DNA from: Tractidigestivibacter montrealensis
GTDB taxonomy: Bacteria > Actinomycetota > Coriobacteriia > Coriobacteriales > Atopobiaceae
NCBI RefSeq assembly: GCF_024741235.1
Contig: NZ_JANSKA010000004.1
Span: 124,001-188,000 of the forward strand
DNA length: 64,000 nucleotides
Direction: 5' to 3'
Position numbers and translations under genes: made by a program. The first letter of the stretch is position 1. Each line of letters begins with the position of its first letter. The notes beneath the pieces were generated by a model that worked only from the letters and a program-made list of their open reading frames with translations, did not search any database and had not been told where the DNA came from. Shown one piece after another: positions 43,537-50,973 of the stretch.

Positions 43537-44175
43537 CTAGACGCAGCTTTTCTCGCCGTACAACGGCACAGTGAGAATCGGCGTATAGGTGAGCTGCTCG
43601 CCCGTGGGGTGGTGGCTCCACATGAGGGCCACCTCCGTGTGGCGCGTCTCGAGAGGGGGAAGCCCGCAGGAGACCTCCTTGCAAATGCGCCACAGGTCAG
43701 GCATCCCGTTGGCTCCTACCTCTCTTGCTGGCCGCGCGCCACGCACAAGGGTTACATGCGGCACGAAGGGCCTCTTGTCCACAGGAAGCCCCTCTGCGGT
43801 CAGCTCCCGCACGAGCGTTCGCTGGAGGACGAGAAGCCCCTCTTGCCGAGAGACGCCCCGCCATACGATGCCCCCGCGCCGGTGCTCAAAGGCGCCAAGG
43901 TCGCCAAGAGAAAGGCTCACTGGGCCGCATTCGCGTGCCGCAGAACGCAGCGCCTCTGCCGCGCGCTGCTCGCCTGCGCCGTCGAGCATCCCGAGAAACG
44001 CCATGGTCAGATGGATAATTGTAGTGGGAGTGGGACGCCCAGAGCGAAGCCTTTTCAGTACGGCGTCACGTGATCGCGCAAGCGCCTCCTGTTCCTCTTC
44101 CGAGAAGCGCAACGCAATGAAGAGCCGCTTTTGCGTCTGGTCCGCAGAGAGCTGGTGGTTCTCGGCATTATTCAT
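43537..44175 (-). CDS. thpR: RNA 2',3'-cyclic phosphodiesterase (2'-5' RNA ligase family)
   Basis: Two-histidine phosphoesterase of 212 residues. The two HxTx motifs, HLTMAF and HVTLVR, mark the paired active-site His/Thr. KRLFIALRFSEEEQEAL is the usual N-terminus. It opens 2',3'-cyclic phosphates on RNA or nucleotides; the biological substrate is unclear. Confidence 0.92.
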   Translation of the reverse strand: MNNAENHQLSADQTQKRLFIALRFSEEEQEALARSRDAVLKRLRSGRPTPTTIIHLTMAFLGMLDGAGEQRAAEALRSAARECGPVSLSLGDLGAFEHRRGGIVWRGVSRQEGLLVLQRTLVRELTAEGLPVDKRPFVPHVTLVRGARPAREVGANGMPDLWRICKEVSCGLPPLETRHTEVALMWSHHPTGEQLTYTPILTVPLYGEKSCV

Positions 44176-44334
44176 GTGGCCTCCTGTGGTTACCTCCTAT
44201 AGAGAAGCCTATCCCAACCACGGGTTCCTCTGCCCCTCTGGCGGGGATGCGGCGGCATGCGCCCGCGTCCTGGCATACAGTCGTTAGGTAGGCGGGGAGA
44301 GGCCCGCACGCAAAGCGATGTCGGGAGGGCATTC

Positions 44335-45438
44335 ATGAAGATCAAGGCTTTGGTCGTGCACGAGAAGAACGGTCCGTACTGCATGGAGGACGTCGAGCTG
44401 GACGAACCGAAGGACAACGAGGTCCTCGTGCGCAACGTGGCCTCTGGCATCTGCCACACCGACGAGTTTGGCCGCTCGCAGGGCGTGCCCATCGCGCTGC
44501 CGCTTGTGCTTGGCCATGAGGGTGCCGGCATCGTGGAGCGCGTGGGCGCCAACGTGGACGACCTCAAGCCCGGCGACCACGTGGGCATCACCTATGCCTT
44601 CGACGGGTCCTGCCCGGCATGCCAGGCGCACGAGCCTTACTACTGCGAGAACTTCAACCAGATCAACTTTGGCGGCGTTGCCACGGACGGCACCACCCGC
44701 CTTCACCAAGACGGCCACGACGTGAGCATGTTCTTCGGGCAGTCCTCGTTTGCTACCTACTCGGTGGCCAACGCTGCCTCGGTCTGCAAGGTTGAAGATG
44801 ACGTTGACCTGGGAATTGTTGCTCCTTTGGGCTGCGGCGTGCAGACGGGTGCCGGTGCCATGATCAACGTGGCACACGTGGACGAGACAAGCGCCGTTGC
44901 CGTCTTTGGCTGCGGCGCCGTGGGTATGTCGGCCATCATGGGTGCTGCCGTTGCGGGGGCCAAGGTCATTATCGCAGTGGGCGGTAACCCCAAGAGCCTG
45001 GCCCTTGCGCGCGAGCTTGGCGCTACCCACACCATCAACCGCAAGGAGGTGGATGATGTTCCAGCGGCGGTCCACAAGATCTGCCCGGCCGGCGTCGACG
45101 CTACGGTGGATACCTCGGGCAACCAGTACATGATGGTCAATGCCATCCGCAGCCTCAAGTTCCACGGAACGTTCCTGCCCGTTGCGGCGGCTGGCTGCAT
45201 CGACCACTTTGACGTGGGCGGCGACATCATGATGCCCATGCGTACCATGAAGGGCACCTGCGAGGGAGAGTCCGACCCCAAGACCTTCGTCCCGCAGATG
45301 GTGCGTTGGTACAAGGAGGGCCGCTTCCCCGTGGACAAGATCCTCTCGTTCTACGACTTCTCCGAGATAGATAAGGCCCTTGCGGACACGTCCGGCGGCA
45401 AGGCGATCAAGGCCGTGCTTAGGATTTCGAAGCAGTAG
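44335..45438 (+). CDS. Zinc-dependent alcohol dehydrogenase (medium-chain, aryl-alcohol type)
   Basis: Protein of 367 residues of the medium-chain dehydrogenase superfamily. Catalytic zinc ligands are in GICHTD and GHEGAG; the NAD site is VFGCGAVGMSAIMGA. In the structural-zinc loop, the usual four Cys read Asp90, Cys93, Cys96 and Cys104, so one ligand is replaced by Asp. Best match in style is aryl-alcohol/class III-like ADH. GGGAGGGC precedes the ATG at 44335. Likely involved in fermentative alcohol formation. Confidence 0.92.
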   Translation: MKIKALVVHEKNGPYCMEDVELDEPKDNEVLVRNVASGICHTDEFGRSQGVPIALPLVLGHEGAGIVERVGANVDDLKPGDHVGITYAFDGSCPACQAHEPYYCENFNQINFGGVATDGTTRLHQDGHDVSMFFGQSSFATYSVANAASVCKVEDDVDLGIVAPLGCGVQTGAGAMINVAHVDETSAVAVFGCGAVGMSAIMGAAVAGAKVIIAVGGNPKSLALARELGATHTINRKEVDDVPAAVHKICPAGVDATVDTSGNQYMMVNAIRSLKFHGTFLPVAAAGCIDHFDVGGDIMMPMRTMKGTCEGESDPKTFVPQMVRWYKEGRFPVDKILSFYDFSEIDKALADTSGGKAIKAVLRISKQ

Positions 45439-45482
45439 GCTTGTCACTTGGTCCTGCGTTCTTAGGCGCCCCCTTCTCGTGA

Positions 45483-45523
45483 TTGACAGCCTTGTTCTAT
45501 CTGTTATAGTTCAAGTAGAACAA
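45483..45523 (+). promoter_or_regulatory. Promoter and palindromic operator of the GntR/DUF1648 operon
   Basis: TTGACA (45483-45488), a 16-base spacer and TATAGT (45505-45510). Perfect 8-bp inverted arms TTGTTCTA (45492-45499) and TAGAACAA (45516-45523) straddle the -10 box. The layout fits autorepression by the YtrA-type regulator encoded 30 bp downstream. Confidence 0.7.
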
Positions 45524-45551
45524 ATGTCGTTACCTCGAAGGGGGTGCCAGC

Positions 45552-45983
45552 ATGCCCGTTGTGATTGACCAGATGTCGGAAGAGCCTATCTACCGGCAGA
45601 TTCGCGCGCAGGTGATTGAGGCCATCGCCACGGGGGAGCTTTCTCCCGGTGACCCCCTTCCCTCGGTGCGCTCGCTCGCGCGCGACCTTGGAGTGAACCT
45701 CCATACTGTGAACAAGGCGTATGCCGTCCTGCGCGACGAGGGCTACCTCACCATGCGCGGCCGTTCCGGCTCTTTTGTAGCCGATGCGGATGGTGCGCCC
45801 GCGCGTCATCTCTCAGCCGAGCAGGACCAGCTCATGGCACGTGAGCTGCTGCGACTTGCAGTTGCGTATAGGGCTCGCGGGGGCTCGGAGCAAGGCTTTG
45901 TGGAGGAGGCGGCCCGCCAGGCGCGTGCGGCATACGGGGCGGGAGAATCCTTGGCCAAAGGAGATGGTACGGATGAGTGCTGA
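45552..45983 (+). CDS. GntR-family regulator, YtrA subfamily
   Basis: Protein of 143 residues: GntR winged helix (IYRQIRAQVIEAIATGELSP, then LPSVRSLARDLGVNLHTVNK) followed by a short helical tail without a ligand domain, typical of YtrA. Such regulators usually repress their own operon. It overlaps the DUF1648 gene by 11 bp. Confidence 0.92.
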   Translation: MPVVIDQMSEEPIYRQIRAQVIEAIATGELSPGDPLPSVRSLARDLGVNLHTVNKAYAVLRDEGYLTMRGRSGSFVADADGAPARHLSAEQDQLMARELLRLAVAYRARGGSEQGFVEEAARQARAAYGAGESLAKGDGTDEC

Positions 45984-47082
45984 GTCTGTCCTTTCAGTAG
46001 TCACGATTCTCATTCTTGTGCCACTGTGTGGCGTTATCTTTGCCCTGACCCCCTGGCTCACGCCAAAGGGCGAGCTCTTCTCGGTGAGCGTTCCTACTGC
46101 CGCTGCAAGTGATCCACGGGCCCGGTCGCTCAAACGTGCCTACTCGTTGTGGGTGCTTGTGGTGACGGCTTTGCTTACGGGCTGGGTTTCTTACGTGCTG
46201 GTTGCGATACATCCCAACATGGCTGCCCTTGCCTCCTGCGTGGCAACGGTTGTGCTGGTGCTCTTTGGCTACTTCCTCATGTTGCATTACCGCGATAAGG
46301 CACAGGACCTCAAGCAGGCCCGCGGCTGGAAGGCCAAGGCGCGAAAAAGTGCGGCAATGCTCGGCAGCGCCGGCGCTCCCAAGCCGGTCCCCCTGTGCTG
46401 GGAGCTCCTCAACCTGTTGCCCATTGCTGCCTCGGTTATGGTCGCCGTGCTGGGCTACGATAGCGCGCCGGACCTCATCCCCATTCACGCTGGAATGGAC
46501 GGTGTCGTGAATGGCTGGGCCGAGAAGTCAGTGCCGGTCATGCTTCTGCCCATCGTCTTCCAGCTTGCAATGGCCGGCACGATGGCCATCTCCCATGCCA
46601 TGCTTCTGGGCTCGAAGCGGCCAATCGACCCGCGTCATCCCGCATCGAGCGCCTTCGCCTACGGTGCCTATATCCACGCATGGAGTGCGTGCTGCGTTGG
46701 CATGGGCCTGGCGCTGAACGCGTCCGGAGTGGTGCTGGAGGCATCCATGGTGGGATGGGTGTCGTTTGACGTTGGCGGTACGACGCTCACGGCTGTTGCC
46801 TTGGCCGTGCTTGTCCCCTGTGTTGTTCTCGGCGTGCGCTACGGTCAGAACGGCACGAGGCTCCTCGCGCGTCTGCCCGAGGACTTCACGCTTCCCGCAG
46901 ATGAAGACGACCGCTGGTACGGCGGCGTGTTCTATGCCAACCGGAAGGACCCGGCGGTCGTGGTGCCCAAGCGCTTTGGGATTGGCTGGACGCTCAACCT
47001 TGGCAGGCCGGCGAGCTGGCTCATCGTGGCAGGGCTGGTGGCCATCTGCGTGTTTGCCCTGGTGGCGGCGATGCAAGGGTAA
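45973..47082 (+). CDS. DUF1648-type multi-pass membrane protein
   Basis: Protein of 369 residues with about eight hydrophobic segments. The DUF1648 signature is IPIHAGMDGVVNGWAEKS preceded by LLNLLPIAASVMVAVLGY. DUF1648 proteins often lie beside YtrA regulators and include SdpI-like immunity proteins. ATG at 45973 with AAAGGAG upstream, within the end of the regulator gene. Its role may be envelope stress or bacteriocin immunity; unproven. Confidence 0.82.
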   Translation: MSAESVLSVVTILILVPLCGVIFALTPWLTPKGELFSVSVPTAAASDPRARSLKRAYSLWVLVVTALLTGWVSYVLVAIHPNMAALASCVATVVLVLFGYFLMLHYRDKAQDLKQARGWKAKARKSAAMLGSAGAPKPVPLCWELLNLLPIAASVMVAVLGYDSAPDLIPIHAGMDGVVNGWAEKSVPVMLLPIVFQLAMAGTMAISHAMLLGSKRPIDPRHPASSAFAYGAYIHAWSACCVGMGLALNASGVVLEASMVGWVSFDVGGTTLTAVALAVLVPCVVLGVRYGQNGTRLLARLPEDFTLPADEDDRWYGGVFYANRKDPAVVVPKRFGIGWTLNLGRPASWLIVAGLVAICVFALVAAMQG

Positions 47083-47109
47083 TTCGCGGGCTGCGGCCAC
47101 GCACCACGC

Positions 47110-47233
47110 CCCTCTACCGCATCCCCCTCTCGTTCTTTAGCGGTTTTTGAGAATCGAAGGCCACGTTTGCCCTGTTGTCGAGAGGTGCGATTATCAATTT
47201 CCGCTAAAGAACGCGGACGGGGTAGGGGGAGGG
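47110..47233. repeat. Large imperfect inverted repeat upstream of the Fe-ADH gene
   Basis: Perfect core arms CGTTCTTTAGCGG (47131-47143) and CCGCTAAAGAACG (47201-47213), with continuing similarity outward (CCCCCTCT / GGGTAGGGGGAGG) and inward. No gene inside. Probable MITE-like or regulatory palindrome. Confidence 0.7.
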
Positions 47234-47337
47234 TCGCGGCACGGCAGTCTGACGTACCGTCTCGTTGGGTAGATAGCTCTCGGTCACGTGTCCGGTGGCA
47301 CAGGCGTCACCGGCATCCAACGGGAAGGAAGGGCTCT

Positions 47338-48501
47338 ATGGTTAATCGGTTTGTCCTCAACACCATCTCGTATCACGGCTCCGGGGCCATCAAGGAAATC
47401 CCTGGCGAGCTGAGCCGTCGCGGCCTCACCAAGGCCTTCGTCTGCTCCGACCCCGACCTCGTGAAGTTTGGCGTCACCGCCAAGGTGACCGACCTTCTCG
47501 ACGAGGCGGGCTTCCCCTATGTGGTCTACTCGGAGATCAAGCCCAACCCAACCATCAAGAACGTGCAGGATGGCGTGGCTGCCATGGCGGACTCCGGTGC
47601 TGACTGCATCATCGCCATCGGAGGCGGCTCTTCCATGGACACCGCCAAGGCAATCGGCGTTATCCATGAGAACCCCGAGTTCGCAGACGTCCGCTCGCTC
47701 GAGGGCGTGGCAGACACCAAGAATCACGCCACCTTTACCATTGCCGTGCCCACCACGGCGGGCACCGCGGCCGAGGTCACGATCAACTATGTGATCACCG
47801 ATCCCGAGAAGGTCCGCAAGTTCGTCTGCGTGGACACCAACGACATTCCTGAGGTCGCCGTCGTCGACCCGGACATGATGGCTTCGATGCCCGTTGGCCT
47901 CACGGCTGCAACCGGCATGGACGCGCTCACCCACGCAATCGAGGGCTACACCACCAAGGGTGCCTGGGAGCTCTCGGACATGTTCCACCTCGAGGCCATT
48001 CGCATCATCTCGCACAACCTGCGCGAGGCCGTGGCCGAGGCAAAGTCCAAGAAGCCGGGTGAGGGCCGCAAGGAGATGGCGCTGGGCCAGTACATCGCCG
48101 GCATGGGCTTCTCCAATGTTGGCCTGGGCATCGTGCATTCCATGGCGCACACCCTCTCGGCGCACTATGACACCCCGCACGGCGTGGCCTGCGCAATGCT
48201 CCTGCCCGTGTGCATGGAGTACAACGCCGACGCCTGCGGCGAGCGCTATCGCGAGATTGGCCGCGTGATGGACGTGGCCGGCTGGGATACCGACCCCATC
48301 GACGTGGTGAACAAGAACGTGGTTGCTGCCGTTGCCAAGCTCGGCGAGGACGTGGGCATCCCCAAGACCTGCAACGGCCTGGTTGAGGCCGACCTCGACC
48401 AGCTCGCAGATGACGCGGCCGCTGACGCGTGCTTCCCCGGCACGCCCAAGCCCGCCGACCACGAGACCATCAAGGCCCTGTTCCGCAAGGTAATGGCGTA
48501 G
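47338..48501 (+). CDS. Iron-containing alcohol dehydrogenase (FucO-like)
   Basis: Group III alcohol dehydrogenase of 387 residues. NAD-binding GGGSSMDTAKA; metal ligands Asp195 and His199 in GMDALTHAIEGY, His267 in HSMAHTLSA and His281 in DTPHG. Closest in style to lactaldehyde reductase FucO/1,2-propanediol oxidoreductase; might reduce acetaldehyde or lactaldehyde. GGGAAGGAAGGG precedes the ATG. Single gene with its own terminator. Confidence 0.93.
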   Translation: MVNRFVLNTISYHGSGAIKEIPGELSRRGLTKAFVCSDPDLVKFGVTAKVTDLLDEAGFPYVVYSEIKPNPTIKNVQDGVAAMADSGADCIIAIGGGSSMDTAKAIGVIHENPEFADVRSLEGVADTKNHATFTIAVPTTAGTAAEVTINYVITDPEKVRKFVCVDTNDIPEVAVVDPDMMASMPVGLTAATGMDALTHAIEGYTTKGAWELSDMFHLEAIRIISHNLREAVAEAKSKKPGEGRKEMALGQYIAGMGFSNVGLGIVHSMAHTLSAHYDTPHGVACAMLLPVCMEYNADACGERYREIGRVMDVAGWDTDPIDVVNKNVVAAVAKLGEDVGIPKTCNGLVEADLDQLADDAAADACFPGTPKPADHETIKALFRKVMA

Positions 48502-48521
48502 GCGAGAAGAACAGCGATTCC

Positions 48522-48557
48522 TGGCCCGGTCGAGGTTTTCCCGGTCGGGCCATTTTT
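48522..48557 (+). terminator. Intrinsic terminator of the Fe-ADH gene
   Basis: TGGCCCG / CGGGCCA stem followed by TTTTT (48553-48557), 20 bp after the stop. Confidence 0.85.
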
Positions 48558-48584
48558 CTCTGCTGGGGTGCAAGTTCTCGGCTC

Positions 48585-48752
48585 TGCCGCGAAAAGCTGC
48601 GGCCGAGAAACTGCCGGGGAGAGACTGCGACCGAAATAGCCGGGCTCGAAAAACTGCGGTTTAATAGCACCTCCCGAGAAGGTAGCGGGCCGTCTACCTG
48701 TGGTTTCTCTCAGCGGCGCTCCAGGCTAACTGCTATTAAGCCGCAGGTTTCT
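48585..48752. repeat. Short iterated repeats plus inverted repeat, about 170 bp
   Basis: Four imperfect tandem units related to CGAGAAACTGCGGCC run from about 48588 to 48660. The last merges into the arm AAACTGCGGTTTAATAGCA (48651-48669), whose inverted copy TGCTATTAAGCCGCAGG is at 48731-48747. Between them AGGTAG / CTACCT forms an inner stem, so the whole could fold as a branched hairpin. Confidence 0.65.
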
Positions 48753-48823
48753 CCCCACCTCCGCGCGTTCGTGGCATACTGCCTCATACCAACCGGCCAT
48801 CATCTGCACCCGAAGGGACATTT

Positions 48824-50098
48824 ATGGCAAACATCCACGACTACCTCGACCTTCGTGGCGACATCACGCTTGAGGAGCGGCCGTTCAACGTGGTGGACGG
48901 GCTGGTCCTCTCGGTGCTCTCCTACGTCGACTTCACGGGGATTGTTCCCGGGGAGGGAGAGGGGCCGGTTACCGTATCGTACGCATGCGAGGCGCTGCTC
49001 GACCGCGCGGGTGGGGACGTTTCCCCCTACGTGCGCTCGCTCGCGAAGATCGACGAGCGCTACCTGCGGCTCCTTGGGTCATCCAAGCGTTTTGGGCAGG
49101 CTCTCGTACAGGGTTACGTGGACGTATTCGACCATGACCGCGACCTGCAGTTTGCGGCGCTCACGGTGGAGCTTCCGGGCGGCCTGCGCTTTGTCTCCTT
49201 TAGGGGGACTGACAACTCCCTGGTGGGCTGGCGCGAGGACTTCATGCTGAGCTTCGAGGTCACGGAGGCGCAGCGGCTGGCGGCGGAATACCTGCTGAGA
49301 CAGGCGCGCCATGCCGAGGCCGAGGGTGTGCGCCTCATGGTGGGCGGCCATTCGAAGGGCGGCAACCTGGCGAGCTTCTCGGCGGTGCTTCTGCCTGAGG
49401 AGCTGCAGCACGTGATTGGGCGCGTCTACTCCAACGACGGCCCCCTCATGGCGTCGGAGGTCGTGCCCCTGAGCTGCCACGACGTGTACGGCGATCGCTT
49501 TGTGCGCATAGTTCCCACCTACAGCGTGGTGGGCATGCTCTTCGACGACCCGGCAGAGCCCAAGACCATCGTGAGAAGCACCGGGGACGGCGCCCTCCAG
49601 CACGACCCAACCACCTGGCAGGTACACGCTGACTGTCTGGACGAGGCAGACGACCTGCTCCCGCAGTGCAAGCTCGTGAACGCGATCTTCGACAAGTGGA
49701 TGCGCGGTGCCAACCTTGCGGACCGCGAGCTCTTCACGCGTCAGGTCTTCGACGCCTTCGAGGCCGGGGGAGCGACCACGTTCGACGAGGTTATGGGCAA
49801 TCCTGCCAGTACCCAGCGCGTGCTTGCAGCTCTGAGGGACGTGGACCCCCGCACTAAGGAGCTTCTCGGCGAGCTTGTCCAGGTTGCCGCTGGCAAGACC
49901 TGGGATGCCACGGTTGCTGCGGTGGCAAGCGCCACGCGCGCCGCCCTGAGCGCCGTGGGGGCCATGCTCCCGCAGCACAGGCTCGCGAGTGAGGGCGACG
50001 CTGGCGAGCGGGGACAGGACGAGGCTCGCGTGCTCCCCGAAGGTTCGGCGCCCGTCGATGCCGCGCCTGACACCGACGCAGGGGACGTCTCCCTCTGA
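48824..50098 (+). CDS. DUF2974 (Mbeg1-like) alpha/beta-hydrolase fold protein
   Basis: Protein of 424 residues. FNVVDGLVLSVLSYVDF and FVSFRGTDNSLVGWREDF are the family hallmarks; GGHSKGGNLA is the nucleophile elbow with Ser. A linker and an Asp/Ala-rich C-terminal tail follow. Related proteins are lipase-like, but substrates are unknown. No signal peptide. Stands alone. Confidence 0.85.
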   Translation: MANIHDYLDLRGDITLEERPFNVVDGLVLSVLSYVDFTGIVPGEGEGPVTVSYACEALLDRAGGDVSPYVRSLAKIDERYLRLLGSSKRFGQALVQGYVDVFDHDRDLQFAALTVELPGGLRFVSFRGTDNSLVGWREDFMLSFEVTEAQRLAAEYLLRQARHAEAEGVRLMVGGHSKGGNLASFSAVLLPEELQHVIGRVYSNDGPLMASEVVPLSCHDVYGDRFVRIVPTYSVVGMLFDDPAEPKTIVRSTGDGALQHDPTTWQVHADCLDEADDLLPQCKLVNAIFDKWMRGANLADRELFTRQVFDAFEAGGATTFDEVMGNPASTQRVLAALRDVDPRTKELLGELVQVAAGKTWDATVAAVASATRAALSAVGAMLPQHRLASEGDAGERGQDEARVLPEGSAPVDAAPDTDAGDVSL

Positions 50099-50184
50099 GG
50101 GGCTTATTTGTGTCGCGCCCCCGTTCCATACTGTGGTCAACACAGAGGACGGCCACCCAAGCGGCCTGGGGAATGGAGGAAGTC

Positions 50185-50514
50185 ATGTACGAACCTTCTC
50201 GTCTCATCTCGTCATTCTTCATTGCGGGGTTTCAGTACTACGACGGTGCACTTGTGCTCTCGAGCCTCAAGCCAGGCGAGTCCACCCTCGAACTTGTCCC
50301 CGAGCCGGACAACCCTCATGACCCGGATGCTGTTGCCATCTATTTTGGCGGCCACAAGCTGGGCTTTGTTCCCGGAAGCGAGAATGCGCTGATATCGCTC
50401 ATGTGTCACTACGGTCATGCGGACGTCTTTGAGGTAAGGGTGCTACAGGTCAAGCAGGATGCCGACCCCTGGAAGCAGGTGCGCGTGGGCATCTATGTGA
50501 CAGATGCCCGCTAG
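50185..50514 (+). CDS. HIRAN-domain protein
   Basis: Protein of 109 residues consisting of one HIRAN domain: AGFQYYDGALVL, the typical LVPEPDNPHDPDAVAIYF and GHKLGFVPGSEN. In helicases HIRAN binds DNA 3' ends; stand-alone forms are of unknown role. GAATGGAGG precedes the ATG. Lies upstream of the addBA genes, which fits a DNA-repair context. Confidence 0.88.
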   Translation: MYEPSRLISSFFIAGFQYYDGALVLSSLKPGESTLELVPEPDNPHDPDAVAIYFGGHKLGFVPGSENALISLMCHYGHADVFEVRVLQVKQDADPWKQVRVGIYVTDAR

Positions 50515-50608
50515 CAGGCGCGTTCCCCTCGGTTCACTTTGATGCGCTAAAGTGGTTCCCACGCACGTGACACTGCTCGCTGGCACAAAGTGGCGTGGGA
50601 GGTTGTGG

Positions 50609-50971
50609 ATGACGCGTGACAACACGTTTGGCTCTGAGGAGACGCGACGTCTCTGCGAGGCGGCATGCCTTGTGAAGACGCCGGAGGAGGCCTTGGCCTT
50701 CTTCGCCGACCTTCTCAGTCCGCACGAGATGAGTGACCTTGCGCAACGCCTTGAGGTGGCGACGCTCCTGCGGTCCGGGAGGTCCTACGTGGATGTGTCG
50801 AGCGCTACGGGGGCATCGTCTACCACGGTGAGCCGCGTCTCCAAGTGTCTGAGGGGAGAACGCGGTGGCTACCGTCTTGTGCTGGAGCGACTTGATGGCG
50901 AGCCGGGCGCGGCAGGACGCGCGAATGCCGAGAAGGCCGATGGTTTAGGGATGCAAGGGAGACAGGTCTAG
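50609..50971 (+). CDS. TrpR-like helix-turn-helix protein (YerC/YecD family)
   Basis: Protein of 120 residues with LVKTPEEALAFFADLLSPHEM, DLAQRLEVATLLRSGRSYVDV and SSTTVSRVSKCLRGERGGY, the TrpR-fold HTH of YerC/YecD. The DNA target is unknown. In Bacillus the family member lies near pcrA; here it directly precedes addB with two bases between, suggesting co-transcription. GGGAGG precedes the ATG. Confidence 0.88.
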   Translation: MTRDNTFGSEETRRLCEAACLVKTPEEALAFFADLLSPHEMSDLAQRLEVATLLRSGRSYVDVSSATGASSTTVSRVSKCLRGERGGYRLVLERLDGEPGAAGRANAEKADGLGMQGRQV

Positions 50972-50973
50972 GG

